Shown: positions 17,316 to 26,264, counted from the first letter of the stretch. The stretch: DNA of 57,202 nt from an uncultured Prevotellaceae bacterium (GCA_946402905.1 CAMIYC010000018.1:1-57202); one strand, 5' to 3'. The notes: generated by a model not told the origin, from the letters alone. Program-made: numbers and translations.

Positions 17316-18428
17316 TCATTCTATTATCCCCTTTGTCTCACAAATTAATTTTGCCATTTCGTTAAGTGAGAGGCATTGATTGCGGCTGATGGTGATTCGC
17401 TCATTATGATGTTCCCATGGAGCAAGTATGAGCAACTGTCCCTTTGCACAGGCATCCATTCGTGCTCCACCAGGTTTCGCCAGATCTGAGAGACCATTCT
17501 CCTGAAGATAAATCAAGGGGAACCCTTTCTCGAAAGCAGCCCTCATCACGCTCTTTTCTCCTTTCGAGATAGATGGCGAAACGAGAACCGCTCCTTTGCA
17601 GGCCGCTTCCAGACATTGGCGAATCTTTGTCTCTATTTCAGCATCGGTCAGTCTTCTTGAACATTGCACCTGCACGAGCGACGGGCGCTGAAGAAGGAAG
17701 ATATTACCGAGGGCGGAGAATGTTTGTCCAGCAATCTCCACCCCTCTTACCACTCGGAACAGGTCGGGATGCTCCCGCTTCATGAGCAGGCGGCGCGGGT
17801 TGTCTGCAAGGTAATTGAACCAGGTGTCGAGCTGTCCGGAGCGGAGCAGCAAGCGGTCGTTATAGCCGCGCGCGAAGAGCATGCCGTGTGTGCGGTCTTC
17901 GCCGCGGCGGTCGCGGCGTTCTGTTTGTTGCGTTGGCAACGCAACAGACGCAACAGACGCAACAGACGCAACAGACGCAACAGACGGGACGGGAGGGACA
18001 GGCGCAACGGGAGGGATGCCGAGGATCAGCTCGCGGTAGTGGCGATTGCAGCTCTGCTTGAAGCCACGAAGCACCATTCCCAAAGGCTGCTCCATCTTCT
18101 CTCTCACGAAGAGGATGCCGTGCATGTGGTCGGGCATCATCTGAAGGGCAAGCACCTCCACCTCGGGATGGTGCGACGTTGTTGCCCACCACTCGTCCAT
18201 CACACGCTGGCCCAATGGAGAGACCTCCACGCGAGGCTCGTCGGGGCTGCCCGGCTCACCATCACTCTTGCCCACCACCCTGCCCAAGAGAGGCCTGCGC
18301 CCTTCTGTCACCATCGTTATCATGTATATCTGACGATTGGTGTAGTCGTGCCCCACGCATCGGCGAAGCATAGAGGCTTTCTTCGCACCTGCGAAGGCTT
18401 TCTGGGCTTCATAGATCTCTTTTTTCAT
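17316..18428 (-). CDS. REP-associated-type HUH transposase with C-terminal Rossmann-like domain
   Basis: A 370-residue protein whose N-terminal half is a Y1/HUH single-strand transposase of the RAYT kind. The HUH motif is HMH (residues 101-103) in MMPDHMHGILFV, and the candidate nucleophile is Y206 in WFNYLADNPRR. Between them lies a low-complexity linker with VAS repeats (about residues 150-163) encoded by a 9-bp tandem repeat. The C-terminal 130 residues (GAVLVSPSISKGEKSVMRAAFEKGFPL in part) look like a DprA/SMF-type Rossmann fold, not part of ordinary transposases. Such genes usually sit alone and act on short palindromic repeats rather than move themselves. The ATG at 18428 was chosen as MKKEIYEAQKAF; an ATG at 18473 is possible. 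Confidence 0.75.
   Translation of the reverse strand: MKKEIYEAQKAFAGAKKASMLRRCVGHDYTNRQIYMITMVTEGRRPLLGRVVGKSDGEPGSPDEPRVEVSPLGQRVMDEWWATTSHHPEVEVLALQMMPDHMHGILFVREKMEQPLGMVLRGFKQSCNRHYRELILGIPPVAPVPPVPSVASVASVASVASVALPTQQTERRDRRGEDRTHGMLFARGYNDRLLLRSGQLDTWFNYLADNPRRLLMKREHPDLFRVVRGVEIAGQTFSALGNIFLLQRPSLVQVQCSRRLTDAEIETKIRQCLEAACKGAVLVSPSISKGEKSVMRAAFEKGFPLIYLQENGLSDLAKPGGARMDACAKGQLLILAPWEHHNERITISRNQCLSLNEMAKLICETKGIIE
17941..17985. repeat. 9-bp tandem repeat (5 copies) inside the HUH transposase gene
   Basis: Five exact copies of GCAACAGAC. The unit is three codons, so copy-number change keeps the frame and only alters the length of the VAS linker. A half-copy precedes it. Confidence 0.9.
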
Positions 18429-18522
18429 GGGCTTCTGCAAATCATTTCCCTTCCAGCATCTTATACAGTTCACTGTAGCCTTTCAGATAGTCTCCTTCGG
18501 TCTTTTCCAGCCGGGCACAGGC

Positions 18523-20130
18523 TCAGTATCCCGGGTTCTGGCGCAGGCTGGTGTTCAGCGTCAGCGCGCGGCCTGGGATGGGGAAGAGCGTGGTGTGGGC
18601 ATCGCTCTCGTCCACGTTGGGATTGCCGGCGATGGTGTGGTATCGTCCGAAGCGGATGAGGTCCTGCCGGCGCCAGCCTTCCCAGGCCAGTTCCATGAGA
18701 CGCTCATCGAGGATATTGTCGAGTGTGGCAGCGCGATGATCCATCCCCACACGTGAGCGTACGGCGTTGAGCTCGACATCGCCGTCCTGCCCATTGCGCA
18801 CCTTCGCCTCGGCTTTCATCAACACCACGTCGGCATATCGGAAGAGCACGATGTCATTGTCTTGCAACAAACCGTCGCTGTAGGCGGTGCGGTCGATTTC
18901 GTATTTGCTCATGCGCGCGCCGGCAGTCTTCTCGTAGGGAGAGCCCGTCAGGTCGAGTGTTACTTCCAACGGACTGTATACCAATGGCTGGCCATTGTCG
19001 AGCGTCACTATCTTGTTGTCCACGTACACGGTGTCGGAGTAGAAGTTGAGACGGTAGCGGTTGTCGAGGTGGTCGGTGCCGTAGCCATAGGTGAGCACCG
19101 TGCTCACCGTGGCGCAAGTGCCGTTCTCGGCATCCATGCCAAGGGCAGCTCCATGATTGTAATGACGTGAGCGAAACAGATTTTTGAAGGTGTTGGCATA
19201 GAGGTCTTTGTCCATGGGGATGGTGAAGATGTTCTCTTTGGACTCTTCGTTGTAGACGGCGAAGTTGAGGGAGTAGTCTTTCTCCAGCTGATAGCCGAAA
19301 TCTTTCAGTTTGTCGCACCAGTAGATACAAGCCTCCCAGGCATTGAGCTTCGTTCCCTCACAGTCGAGCATGATATCACGGCCGTTGGCGTGCACACCGT
19401 CGGTGGGGTCATTATCGGTCCAGACCTCTGCGTTCAATGCAAGCTTGGCCAGCAGAAACCACGCCACAGGGCGGGTCATCCTGCCATAATAGAGTCCCTC
19501 TTGGTTGCTGCGGGCCTCGGCCAGGAGGGGGAGCAGGCTTTCCAGCTCTTCGTATATGCCGTTGTACAACTGGCTGCGCGTGGCCTGCTGGGCACTCTCC
19601 ATGGAGATGTCGGTCGAAGTCACGATGGGCACATTGCCGAAGAGGTCGAGCAGATAGTAATAGTACATGGCACGGAGGGCGCGGGATTCGGCCACGTATT
19701 CCAGATACTCGGTGGCTGTCTGATTGTCTTCGTAGTATGCCTCTAAAATCTCGATGGCCTGGCAGCACTTCACAATCACCTTGTAGAGATAGTTCCATGA
19801 GTCGCCAAAAGGTGAGAGGCCCGGTGTGAAATGGTGGGTATAGAGTGCCTGCCACAGACCGCCGTCATACCAGTCGCCGCCACGGGTGGGCAGCATGGCC
19901 TCGTCGGTGGTGAAAGTGTTGATGTCGTATATGCCACGGGCGGTGCCCTGGAGCCCTTGTGCATCTTCGTGGCCTCCGACATAATAGTAGAGACTGCCTA
20001 TAGTGTTGAGGTACAGGTTGACCGAGTTGAATGCCTTGTCTTCGTCGAGTCGGTCGCGGGGATTCTCGTCCAGACAGGAGGCCAGTAGGAGGATAGCTGT
20101 CGTAAGGTATATGTAGTTTTTCATTTTCAT
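18523..20130 (-). CDS. SusD/RagB-family glycan-binding lipoprotein
   Basis: A 535-residue outer-membrane lipoprotein that should cap the SusC channel encoded just upstream and bind its oligosaccharide or other ligand. The lipobox is LLLASC, with the acylated Cys near residue 19. The family's N-terminal TPR-like helices include the AESRALRAMYYYYLLDLFGNVP segment, and the C-terminus ends NTSLRQNPGY, the usual SusD ending. ATGs at 20130 and 20124 are both possible. It starts 15 bases after the SusC stop. No glycoside hydrolase or sensor adjoins this pair, so the ligand cannot be guessed. Confidence 0.93.
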   Translation of the reverse strand: MKMKNYIYLTTAILLLASCLDENPRDRLDEDKAFNSVNLYLNTIGSLYYYVGGHEDAQGLQGTARGIYDINTFTTDEAMLPTRGGDWYDGGLWQALYTHHFTPGLSPFGDSWNYLYKVIVKCCQAIEILEAYYEDNQTATEYLEYVAESRALRAMYYYYLLDLFGNVPIVTSTDISMESAQQATRSQLYNGIYEELESLLPLLAEARSNQEGLYYGRMTRPVAWFLLAKLALNAEVWTDNDPTDGVHANGRDIMLDCEGTKLNAWEACIYWCDKLKDFGYQLEKDYSLNFAVYNEESKENIFTIPMDKDLYANTFKNLFRSRHYNHGAALGMDAENGTCATVSTVLTYGYGTDHLDNRYRLNFYSDTVYVDNKIVTLDNGQPLVYSPLEVTLDLTGSPYEKTAGARMSKYEIDRTAYSDGLLQDNDIVLFRYADVVLMKAEAKVRNGQDGDVELNAVRSRVGMDHRAATLDNILDERLMELAWEGWRRQDLIRFGRYHTIAGNPNVDESDAHTTLFPIPGRALTLNTSLRQNPGY

Positions 20131-20145
20131 GACATGTTGGGTTGT

Positions 20146-22854
20146 TTAGAACGAGATGTTGGCTCCTATGCAGTAAGAGCGGTAGGGGGGATAGGTGCGC
20201 TTGTCGTCGATGCCGAGCGTGTTGCTCACCACAAAGCTGTTGATCATCGGTGTCTGCCCGCTATACGAGGTGATGGTTCCGATGTTGTTGATGCTTAGCG
20301 ATACACGCAGCGAATGAATCTTGTCGGTGTAGCGATGGATGGGCACGTTCCAGCCGATGGTCAGGTAGTCGAAGTTCAGATAGTCGCCAGGCTCCAGCCA
20401 GTAGTCGGTGGCTGTCTGGTCGTAGATATGGCGTGAGGGGGCGTCGGCCAGAACGTTGTAGTCGGGAAAGGATGCCATGTTCATATACGAGAGGGCGGTG
20501 CCGTTGTAGATTTTATGGCCAAAAGCACCGTTCATCTGCAGCGTCGCGTCAAAGTCTTTGTAGCGGAAGCTGATGTTGGAGCCGAGGGTCCATTTAGGGG
20601 TGGCCTGGCCGGCGATGTAGCGGTCTGAGCCCACGCTGGCTGTCCCGTCGCCGTCGAGATCGGCGATGGCATAGCTATAGGTTCCGTCGCCGTTGTCGGT
20701 CAGTCCGGTGCAGTGGGGCAGGAAGAATACGCCCAAAGGCTGCCCCACCATCTGGTAGACGATGTCGTTGTCGCCGCCGTGGAAGCCGGCCCCATAGAGC
20801 GAACTAATGGACGTCACCTTGTTGGCTTCCATGTATTGTCCTTTGTAGTAGCCGTCGAGCGAGATGAGCTTGTTGCGCTGGCGCGAGAGGTTGAGGTTGA
20901 TGTTGAGTTGCATGTCCTTGGTTTCGATGGGGGTGACTCCGAGCCCCAATTCAAAACCGCTGTTGGACATAGAGCCGAGGTTGGCAAGCAACTTGTCGTA
21001 GGCGAAGGGCGGTACGCTCACGTCGTAGAGATAGAGCATGTCGTGGGTCTTCGAGTGGTAAAGCTCGGCTGTCATCACCAGACGGTTGCGGAACAGTCCG
21101 ATGTCGGCGCCGATGTTAAACGAGCTGCGCGTCTCCCACTTGAGGTCGGGGTTGGCATTGTTCTTATAGCCAAGGGTGACGATGGGTGAGCCGGCGACCG
21201 GCACGATGCCCATCGGCATGAGCATCTGCAGCGAGTTGTAGGAGTCGATGCCGCCCAGGTTGCCCGAGATGCCCGAACTGACGCGGAGTTTCAGCTGGCT
21301 GAAATAGGGCACGCCGCGCATCCATTTCTCGCGCATCATATCCCATTCTGCCGATACCGAGGGGAAAAAACCCCATTTGTTGTTCTTGCCCACCTTGCTG
21401 CTGCCGTCGGCACGGGCGTTGGCACTGAAGGAGTAACGGCCCAGCAGGATATATTTCACACTGCCCATCAGGGAGGCGAGCGAAGGCTTTTCGTAGCCGG
21501 AGCCGGTGCCGCCATAGGGGCGCAGAGCACCGGCTTGGAGGTTGTGGTAGCCGAAGTCGTTGGTGGTGAAACCCTTGACCGTGGTGTAGAACGAAGTGCG
21601 GGTCGACGATTGGTATTCTGCCAGCCCGGTCACTTCGATGCGGTGGTCTTTGTCCCAGTCCCACCAGTAGTTCACCGTGGCGTTGGCCAGCCAGTCTTCG
21701 TTCTTGGCTTCGCCTCGATAAGCCTGGCCTTGTGCCCATACCCAGGTGGGCAGAAACTGCGAGTGCTCATTGCTCACAAAGGAGTAGGAGCCGAAGAGGC
21801 TCACACGCAGGTTGGGCCAGATGTCGTGAGTGAGTTTCAGGTGGGTGTTGAAGTACAGGTTTTTCTCATGGTCTTGCTCGTGGAGGAGGGAGAGCGGGTT
21901 ATTGATCTGCGACGCAGTGGAGTTTTTGTCCCACCCGCCTTGCGAGTTCATGCCCTTGCCGAAGGTGGGATTCTGTGCGGCGGCCGAGTAGAAAAGTTTT
22001 TGGGTGTCGAAGATGTTCTTGCCTCGCTGTGAGGAGCCATATACGCCCAGGTCTACGGTGAGGAAGTCGTCGAAGGCCTTCTGCGTGATGTCGAGCTTGG
22101 CTACGAAGTTCTTGTATGAGTTGACACGCACTACCATGTCGTGGTCTACCAGGCCGATCGAGGCACGGTAATTGCTGTTGTCAGAGCCGCCGGTGAATGC
22201 CACGTGATAGTTCTGCACCAGGCCTGTGCGTGTGATGGCCTCCGGGAAGTCGGTGTCATAGCCTCCGTCGTTGTAGCCCAGCCCCAGCCTCTGTGCCGTG
22301 TTGATATAGCCGTCGCGGCGCAGCATGTTGATGTGCTTGAATACGCTCTCCACACCCACGCTGCCGTCGTAGGAGATGTGGAATTCGCCGGCGTGTCCTT
22401 TCTTGGTCGTCACCTCGATCACGCCGGAGGCTCCTCGTGAACCGTACTGTGCAGTCTCGGCGGCGTTTTTCAGGATGGTGAAGCTCTCAATGTCGGCGGG
22501 ATAGATAGACGACAGGGTGGACAGGTCGGTCGACACGCCGTCGATGATGACCAGCGGGTTGTTGCCTCCGGTGAGGGAGGTGGTGCCACGCACGCGCACG
22601 CTGCTGAGCATGGCCATGTGGTTGCCTCCGCTCGTCACTTGCACACCGGCGGCCTGTCCGCTCAGAGCGTCGAGTGAGTTGGTCAGCAGGCCTTTGTTCA
22701 TGCGTTCCGTGGTCACTTTGTCTGTTGAGCCGCCGCTGAAGTTGGCCGCTGTGGCCAGGGTGTCCGTGGGCAACGTACTGGTATATTGTGCGGCAGTGCC
22801 GACGGGGTGCATTATGGCGGTGAGAAATGAGATGATAAGAGTTGTCTTTCTCAT
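20146..22854 (-). CDS. SusC/RagA-family TonB-dependent transporter lacking the N-terminal domain
   Basis: A 902-residue outer-membrane importer. After a signal peptide (about residues 1-22) the chain goes almost at once into the plug: MNKGLLTNSLDALSGQAAGVQVTSGG, then VRVRGTTSL and NPLVIIDGV. The carboxypeptidase-regulatory-like domain present in most SusC proteins, including the one at 33565, is missing. The beta-barrel ends SYCIGANISF, with the terminal Phe needed for barrel assembly. It is the first gene of a SusC-SusD operon. The promoter at 22896-22927 differs by one base from consensus. Confidence 0.93.
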   Translation of the reverse strand: MRKTTLIISFLTAIMHPVGTAAQYTSTLPTDTLATAANFSGGSTDKVTTERMNKGLLTNSLDALSGQAAGVQVTSGGNHMAMLSSVRVRGTTSLTGGNNPLVIIDGVSTDLSTLSSIYPADIESFTILKNAAETAQYGSRGASGVIEVTTKKGHAGEFHISYDGSVGVESVFKHINMLRRDGYINTAQRLGLGYNDGGYDTDFPEAITRTGLVQNYHVAFTGGSDNSNYRASIGLVDHDMVVRVNSYKNFVAKLDITQKAFDDFLTVDLGVYGSSQRGKNIFDTQKLFYSAAAQNPTFGKGMNSQGGWDKNSTASQINNPLSLLHEQDHEKNLYFNTHLKLTHDIWPNLRVSLFGSYSFVSNEHSQFLPTWVWAQGQAYRGEAKNEDWLANATVNYWWDWDKDHRIEVTGLAEYQSSTRTSFYTTVKGFTTNDFGYHNLQAGALRPYGGTGSGYEKPSLASLMGSVKYILLGRYSFSANARADGSSKVGKNNKWGFFPSVSAEWDMMREKWMRGVPYFSQLKLRVSSGISGNLGGIDSYNSLQMLMPMGIVPVAGSPIVTLGYKNNANPDLKWETRSSFNIGADIGLFRNRLVMTAELYHSKTHDMLYLYDVSVPPFAYDKLLANLGSMSNSGFELGLGVTPIETKDMQLNINLNLSRQRNKLISLDGYYKGQYMEANKVTSISSLYGAGFHGGDNDIVYQMVGQPLGVFFLPHCTGLTDNGDGTYSYAIADLDGDGTASVGSDRYIAGQATPKWTLGSNISFRYKDFDATLQMNGAFGHKIYNGTALSYMNMASFPDYNVLADAPSRHIYDQTATDYWLEPGDYLNFDYLTIGWNVPIHRYTDKIHSLRVSLSINNIGTITSYSGQTPMINSFVVSNTLGIDDKRTYPPYRSYCIGANISF

Positions 22855-22895
22855 GGAGAAGTGGATGTAGGTTAATAGAAGATTGATTTACCATG

Positions 22896-22927
22896 CGAAG
22901 ATAGAGTTTTTTTCTTGAACAGCCAAA
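22896..22927 (-). promoter_or_regulatory. Promoter of the SusC/SusD operon at 18523-22854
   Basis: Minus-strand TATCTTCG at 22896-22903 (one mismatch to TAnnTTTG) and TTTG at 22924-22927, spacing 20. Confidence 0.6.
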
Positions 22928-22935
22928 AGAATTGT

Positions 22936-22970
22936 ATAAAAAAAGGATATGTCACCATAGACATATCCTT
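22936..22970 (-). terminator. Intrinsic terminator of ddh
   Basis: AAGGATATGTC (22943-22953) pairs perfectly with 22960-22970 (11 bp, six-base loop). On the minus strand a run of seven T follows. It lies about 70 bases past the ddh stop. Confidence 0.85.
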
Positions 22971-23038
22971 GTATGATAGTTTTTAGGTGGGAATTGACAA
23001 AACCCACCTTTATGCTGTATCGAATCTTATTGTCAGCT

Positions 23039-23938
23039 TTAGACCAGATGGCCGATCAGACTTTCACGGTCGCCGGGCAGCATGTCGATCACCGGTATCT
23101 CAATCATGGTGTAGCAGCCTGGCTGCTGGCGCATCGAAGCGCGAGCCACATTCACCAGCACCTGTCCGGTGAGGGCGGGGTTGTTGATGCTCATGTTGAA
23201 CTCCAGACGCTGGTTCTGGGTCTGGCCGCTCACGCCTTTGCGCACCAGATTGACACCATGACCCATGTCGCGCACGTCGTCGACAGAAGGCACGGCGAAG
23301 ACGTGGGTCTCGTCGTTGGAGAAGTAGGGGTCGGCCTTGATGGCGGCGGTCACTTCTTCCAGGTTGGCGCCTTCCTCCAGCTCCACGTATACCATGCGGC
23401 GGTGCAGTCCCTCGCCCTTGGGGATGGTCATCGAGAGTGCATTCTTCACGCCGGCCTTGGAGCGCACACATACCGAGTGGCCCATTGACATACCCGGTCC
23501 GAAGTTGGTGTAGGAGAGTCCTTTGGGAGCCAGACTCTGCATCAGGGTGCGCACGATGCTGTCCGATCCGGGATCCCATCCGGCGGCAATGATGGATACG
23601 GTCTTGGTGTCCTTGTTGATAGGATTGAGGGCCGCACGGTAGTCCAGGATGCTGGTGTGGATGTCGAAACTGTCTACCGTGTTGATGCCAAGCGGAAGGA
23701 TTTTCTTGGCATACTCCTCGCAGCTGCGGGTGGGAGTGGCCAGAATGGCCACGTCTACGTCTTTCAGTTCTTGTATGTCGCTTACTACTGCGTATGAGGA
23801 CAGTTCAGCGGGGCAGTTTGAGGCACCCTGGCGGCGCACGATGCCTGCAATCTCAAAATCGGGGGCGGCTTCCAATGCCTGTACGGTATATTTGCCAATG
23901 TTGCCGTAACCTACGACGGCGGCTCTGATTTTTTTCAT
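23039..23938 (-). CDS. ddh: meso-Diaminopimelate dehydrogenase
   Basis: A 299-residue NADPH-dependent enzyme that makes meso-diaminopimelate from tetrahydrodipicolinate in one step, for peptidoglycan and lysine. The start MKKIRAAVVGYGNIG carries the Rossmann motif GYGNIG (residues 10-15). Family segments follow: ATPTRSCEEYA, NTVDSFDIH, AAGWDPGSDSI and FGPGMSMGHS, which line the cofactor and substrate sites. Length and layout match the family. It is a single-gene unit with a possible -7 element at 23980-23987 and a strong terminator. Confidence 0.95.
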   Translation of the reverse strand: MKKIRAAVVGYGNIGKYTVQALEAAPDFEIAGIVRRQGASNCPAELSSYAVVSDIQELKDVDVAILATPTRSCEEYAKKILPLGINTVDSFDIHTSILDYRAALNPINKDTKTVSIIAAGWDPGSDSIVRTLMQSLAPKGLSYTNFGPGMSMGHSVCVRSKAGVKNALSMTIPKGEGLHRRMVYVELEEGANLEEVTAAIKADPYFSNDETHVFAVPSVDDVRDMGHGVNLVRKGVSGQTQNQRLEFNMSINNPALTGQVLVNVARASMRQQPGCYTMIEIPVIDMLPGDRESLIGHLV

Positions 23939-23979
23939 CGCAAAATGTTATTCTGGTTTTAAAAATTCAAAATCGGTTG

Positions 23980-23987
23980 CAAAATTA
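23980..23987 (-). promoter_or_regulatory. -7 element of ddh
   Basis: Minus-strand TAATTTTG matches TAnnTTTG, 42 bases upstream of the ATG. No convincing -33 element is visible. Confidence 0.45.
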
Positions 23988-24116
23988 CATTGTTTTTCTG
24001 AAATAAATGTCTTTTTGACAGAAAATTTGCAAGAATCCTCACAAATAAGTGGGCTTCGCTGCCGGTTGTTAGCTGTCGGTTGCTTGTTGTTGTCTCCGCA
24101 AAAGGGCACTGCCATC

Positions 24117-24914
24117 TTATTGCAGGTGATATGCGATGGCCACGGTCAGATATACGCTCAGCTCGACAAGGAGAAACATGGCTCCGCAACAGTCGCCGGT
24201 ATATCCACGTAGTTGGTGCCATATTTTCAGGTAGAGGAAATACATGGTGAGACATGGCACAAACAGCACCCAGTGGATGCCGGGGATAGCACTGCCTACT
24301 AAGAAATAGAAGGGTATCACGGGCAACAGCCCCTGAAAGGCCAGCAGCACACCGGCACGCAGGTCGATGCGGCGATACACCGTGCGGTTCTTGGCTTCCT
24401 GCTCTGTGCGGGCATAAGGCATCATCTGCACAATCTGTCCGGCGAGCATCTTGGAGAAAGGGTCGGCGGCCAGGATGGTCAGGGCTGCCACTGGCGGTGG
24501 GAGATGATACAGGCAGATAAACAGCAGCCCCTCGTAGACGATGAGGGTCAGCACGCCGTAGGTGCCGATGTGTGAGTCTTTCATGATCTCAAGGATGCGC
24601 TGGCGGTCGGTGCCGCCGCCGAACCCGTCGACAAAGTCGGCCAGGCCGTCTTCATGCAGGGCACCTGTGAGCAGCAGGCGCAGCAGTATGGCTGCGGCTA
24701 CAGCCAGGGCGTATGGCATCACCCAGGAGCCGAAATAGAGGGCGGCGGCCATCATTCCCCCGGTGAGCCATCCGGCCAGCGGCCAGAACTCCACCACGGC
24801 GCGGAAACTCTCCTTGGGCGGCTCATAAAGCCGCCAGAACGGGAGCCGGGTGAAAAATATCAGTGCGGCCCAGACGTTTTGATACCATTTGGTCTGATGT
24901 ATAGGGATTTCCAT
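24117..24914 (-). CDS. cobS: Adenosylcobinamide-GDP ribazoletransferase (cobalamin synthase)
   Basis: A 265-residue inner-membrane enzyme that joins adenosylcobinamide-GDP to alpha-ribazole, the last ring-assembly step of cobalamin synthesis and salvage. The hallmark GALHEDGLADFVDGFGGG occurs near residue 90, after LIFFTRLPFWR at the N-terminus. Five or six membrane helices follow. It stands alone here: the usual partners cobU/cobP, cobT and cobC are not in the window. The 5' leader is too short for a cobalamin riboswitch, and no such structure was seen. Confidence 0.93.
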   Translation of the reverse strand: MEIPIHQTKWYQNVWAALIFFTRLPFWRLYEPPKESFRAVVEFWPLAGWLTGGMMAAALYFGSWVMPYALAVAAAILLRLLLTGALHEDGLADFVDGFGGGTDRQRILEIMKDSHIGTYGVLTLIVYEGLLFICLYHLPPPVAALTILAADPFSKMLAGQIVQMMPYARTEQEAKNRTVYRRIDLRAGVLLAFQGLLPVIPFYFLVGSAIPGIHWVLFVPCLTMYFLYLKIWHQLRGYTGDCCGAMFLLVELSVYLTVAIAYHLQ

Positions 24915-24946
24915 AAAATCTTTGTGCTTTGGTCGTTAGTGTGATG

Positions 24947-24954
24947 CAAACTTA
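24947..24954 (-). promoter_or_regulatory. -7 element of cobS
   Basis: Minus-strand TAAGTTTG matches TAnnTTTG, 33 bases upstream of the cobS ATG. The -33 element is unclear. Confidence 0.5.
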
Positions 24955-24984
24955 CACAAAATTATCGATTATTCATGCGTTTTA

Positions 24985-25016
24985 TTTGGAAATGTCGCAA
25001 TTTTTGTATTATTTTG
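24985..25016 (+). promoter_or_regulatory. Promoter of the OmpA-type gene
   Basis: TTTG (24985-24988), 20 bases, TTATTTTG (25009-25016): one mismatch in the -7 element. The ATG at 25042 follows 25 bases later. Confidence 0.6.
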
Positions 25017-25041
25017 CAAACAAAACATAAAAATTCAGGCT

Positions 25042-26127
25042 ATGAAAAAAATAATAATCATGCTCGCCGTTGTCGCGATGGCACTATCGGCATCTGCTCA
25101 GACCGTCAAGGATAGCAAACCTTTCGACAATATCTATTGGGGGTTCAATGGCGGTGTGGCCACTAAAACCACTGGCGTGAAATGGATGGACAATCTCAAT
25201 CCTAACGTCGGACTGCGCATCGGGCGATGGTTCACACCGGTCTTCGGACTGGCTGTCGACGGCACGGCTTATCTCTCCAACAAGCCTTTTGTCTCGACGG
25301 GCACCTTCATCCGGGCCACGAACGTATCGCTGTTGGGTACGGCCAATTTCACCAACTGGTTTGGCGACTATAAGGGAGAGCCGCGCTGTTTTGAGGTGAT
25401 CGGACTGTACGGCTTCGGATGGGGGCATCTCTTCCGTTCCAATGAGACTTATTACAACCCGGTCAATAAAATGACCTCCAAGGCTGCCATCGACTTCACC
25501 TTCAATTTCGGCAGCCAGAAAGAGTGGCAGTTCTATGTCGAGCCGGCTTTCACCTGGGCTTTCCTCGGCAGCAGCAAGCAGCCCTTCCTGCAGGATCCAC
25601 ATGGGTTGGCGTGGTCGGTCGATCAGCCTCGTTATGATGTCAACAACTCTGTCTTCCAGCTTAATGGCGGATTCATCTACAAGTTCCGTTGCTCCAACGG
25701 CACGCACAATTTCCAGTTGGCCGATGCCACCGATATGGGTGAGGTCAACCGCCTCAACGGCATCATCAACGACCTCAGGGCTCAGCTCGATGAGAAGCCC
25801 AGGGAGGTGGTCAAAGAGGTGGTCAGGGAAGTACCGGCTCGTGAGACCGTCGACAACATGGTGCTCGTGAAGTTTGAGAAGGGCAAGAGCATTATCACCC
25901 AGGAACAGATGGCACTGCTCAACACCGTGCCACGTGGAACGCATGTGCGTGTGGTGGGCTCAGCATCGCCCGAGGGCAACGCCGGCTTCAACCGCCAGCT
26001 CTCGCAAGACCGTGCTGATGCCGTGGCAGCATATCTCCGCGACCGTGGCGTCATCGTCGACGAGGCCGTGGGCCTTGGCGTCGAGGGCATCACCTCCAAC
26101 CGCCTCGCCATCGTATATCTGAAGTAA
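25042..26127 (+). CDS. OmpA-family outer-membrane protein
   Basis: A 361-residue outer-membrane protein with a signal peptide (about residues 1-20, MALSASAQ). Next comes an N-terminal beta-barrel of about 200 residues, which opens YWGFNGGVATKTTGVKW. A short linker with the coiled-coil-like run REVVKEVVREVPARE leads to an OmpA-like peptidoglycan-binding domain. That domain (VKFEKGKSIIT, VVGSASPEGNAGFNRQLSQDRADAVAAYL) is the compact form common in Bacteroidales. It would tie the outer membrane to peptidoglycan. It is a single-gene unit. A pair of 45-bp tandem repeats follows it. Confidence 0.9.
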   Translation: MKKIIIMLAVVAMALSASAQTVKDSKPFDNIYWGFNGGVATKTTGVKWMDNLNPNVGLRIGRWFTPVFGLAVDGTAYLSNKPFVSTGTFIRATNVSLLGTANFTNWFGDYKGEPRCFEVIGLYGFGWGHLFRSNETYYNPVNKMTSKAAIDFTFNFGSQKEWQFYVEPAFTWAFLGSSKQPFLQDPHGLAWSVDQPRYDVNNSVFQLNGGFIYKFRCSNGTHNFQLADATDMGEVNRLNGIINDLRAQLDEKPREVVKEVVREVPARETVDNMVLVKFEKGKSIITQEQMALLNTVPRGTHVRVVGSASPEGNAGFNRQLSQDRADAVAAYLRDRGVIVDEAVGLGVEGITSNRLAIVYLK

Positions 26128-26174
26128 ATAACTCAAGAAGCCCCATCTTCTTTATCAAGAATTTAAGCATTATA

Positions 26175-26264
26175 GAATTAGACTGTTTAGTATTTTTTAT
26201 CAAGAATTTTAGAATTAAAGAATTAGACTGTTTAGTATTTTTTATCAAGAATTTTAGAATTAAA
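26175..26264. repeat. 45-bp tandem repeat, two perfect copies
   Basis: Bases 26175-26219 and 26220-26264 are identical, and AT-rich partial copies lie on both sides (from 26151 and after 26264). The unit contains TTATCAAGAATTTTAGAATT. It encodes nothing. The gene-free stretch 26128-26563 otherwise holds only this repeat and the GC-rich palindromes listed next. Confidence 0.85.

Noticed and set aside
17941..17985. Possible CRISPR array
   Set aside because: The 9-bp repeat has no spacers and lies in frame inside a coding gene.
24915..25041. Possible cobalamin riboswitch upstream of cobS
   Set aside because: The leader is only about 33 bases and no B12-box-like sequence is present.
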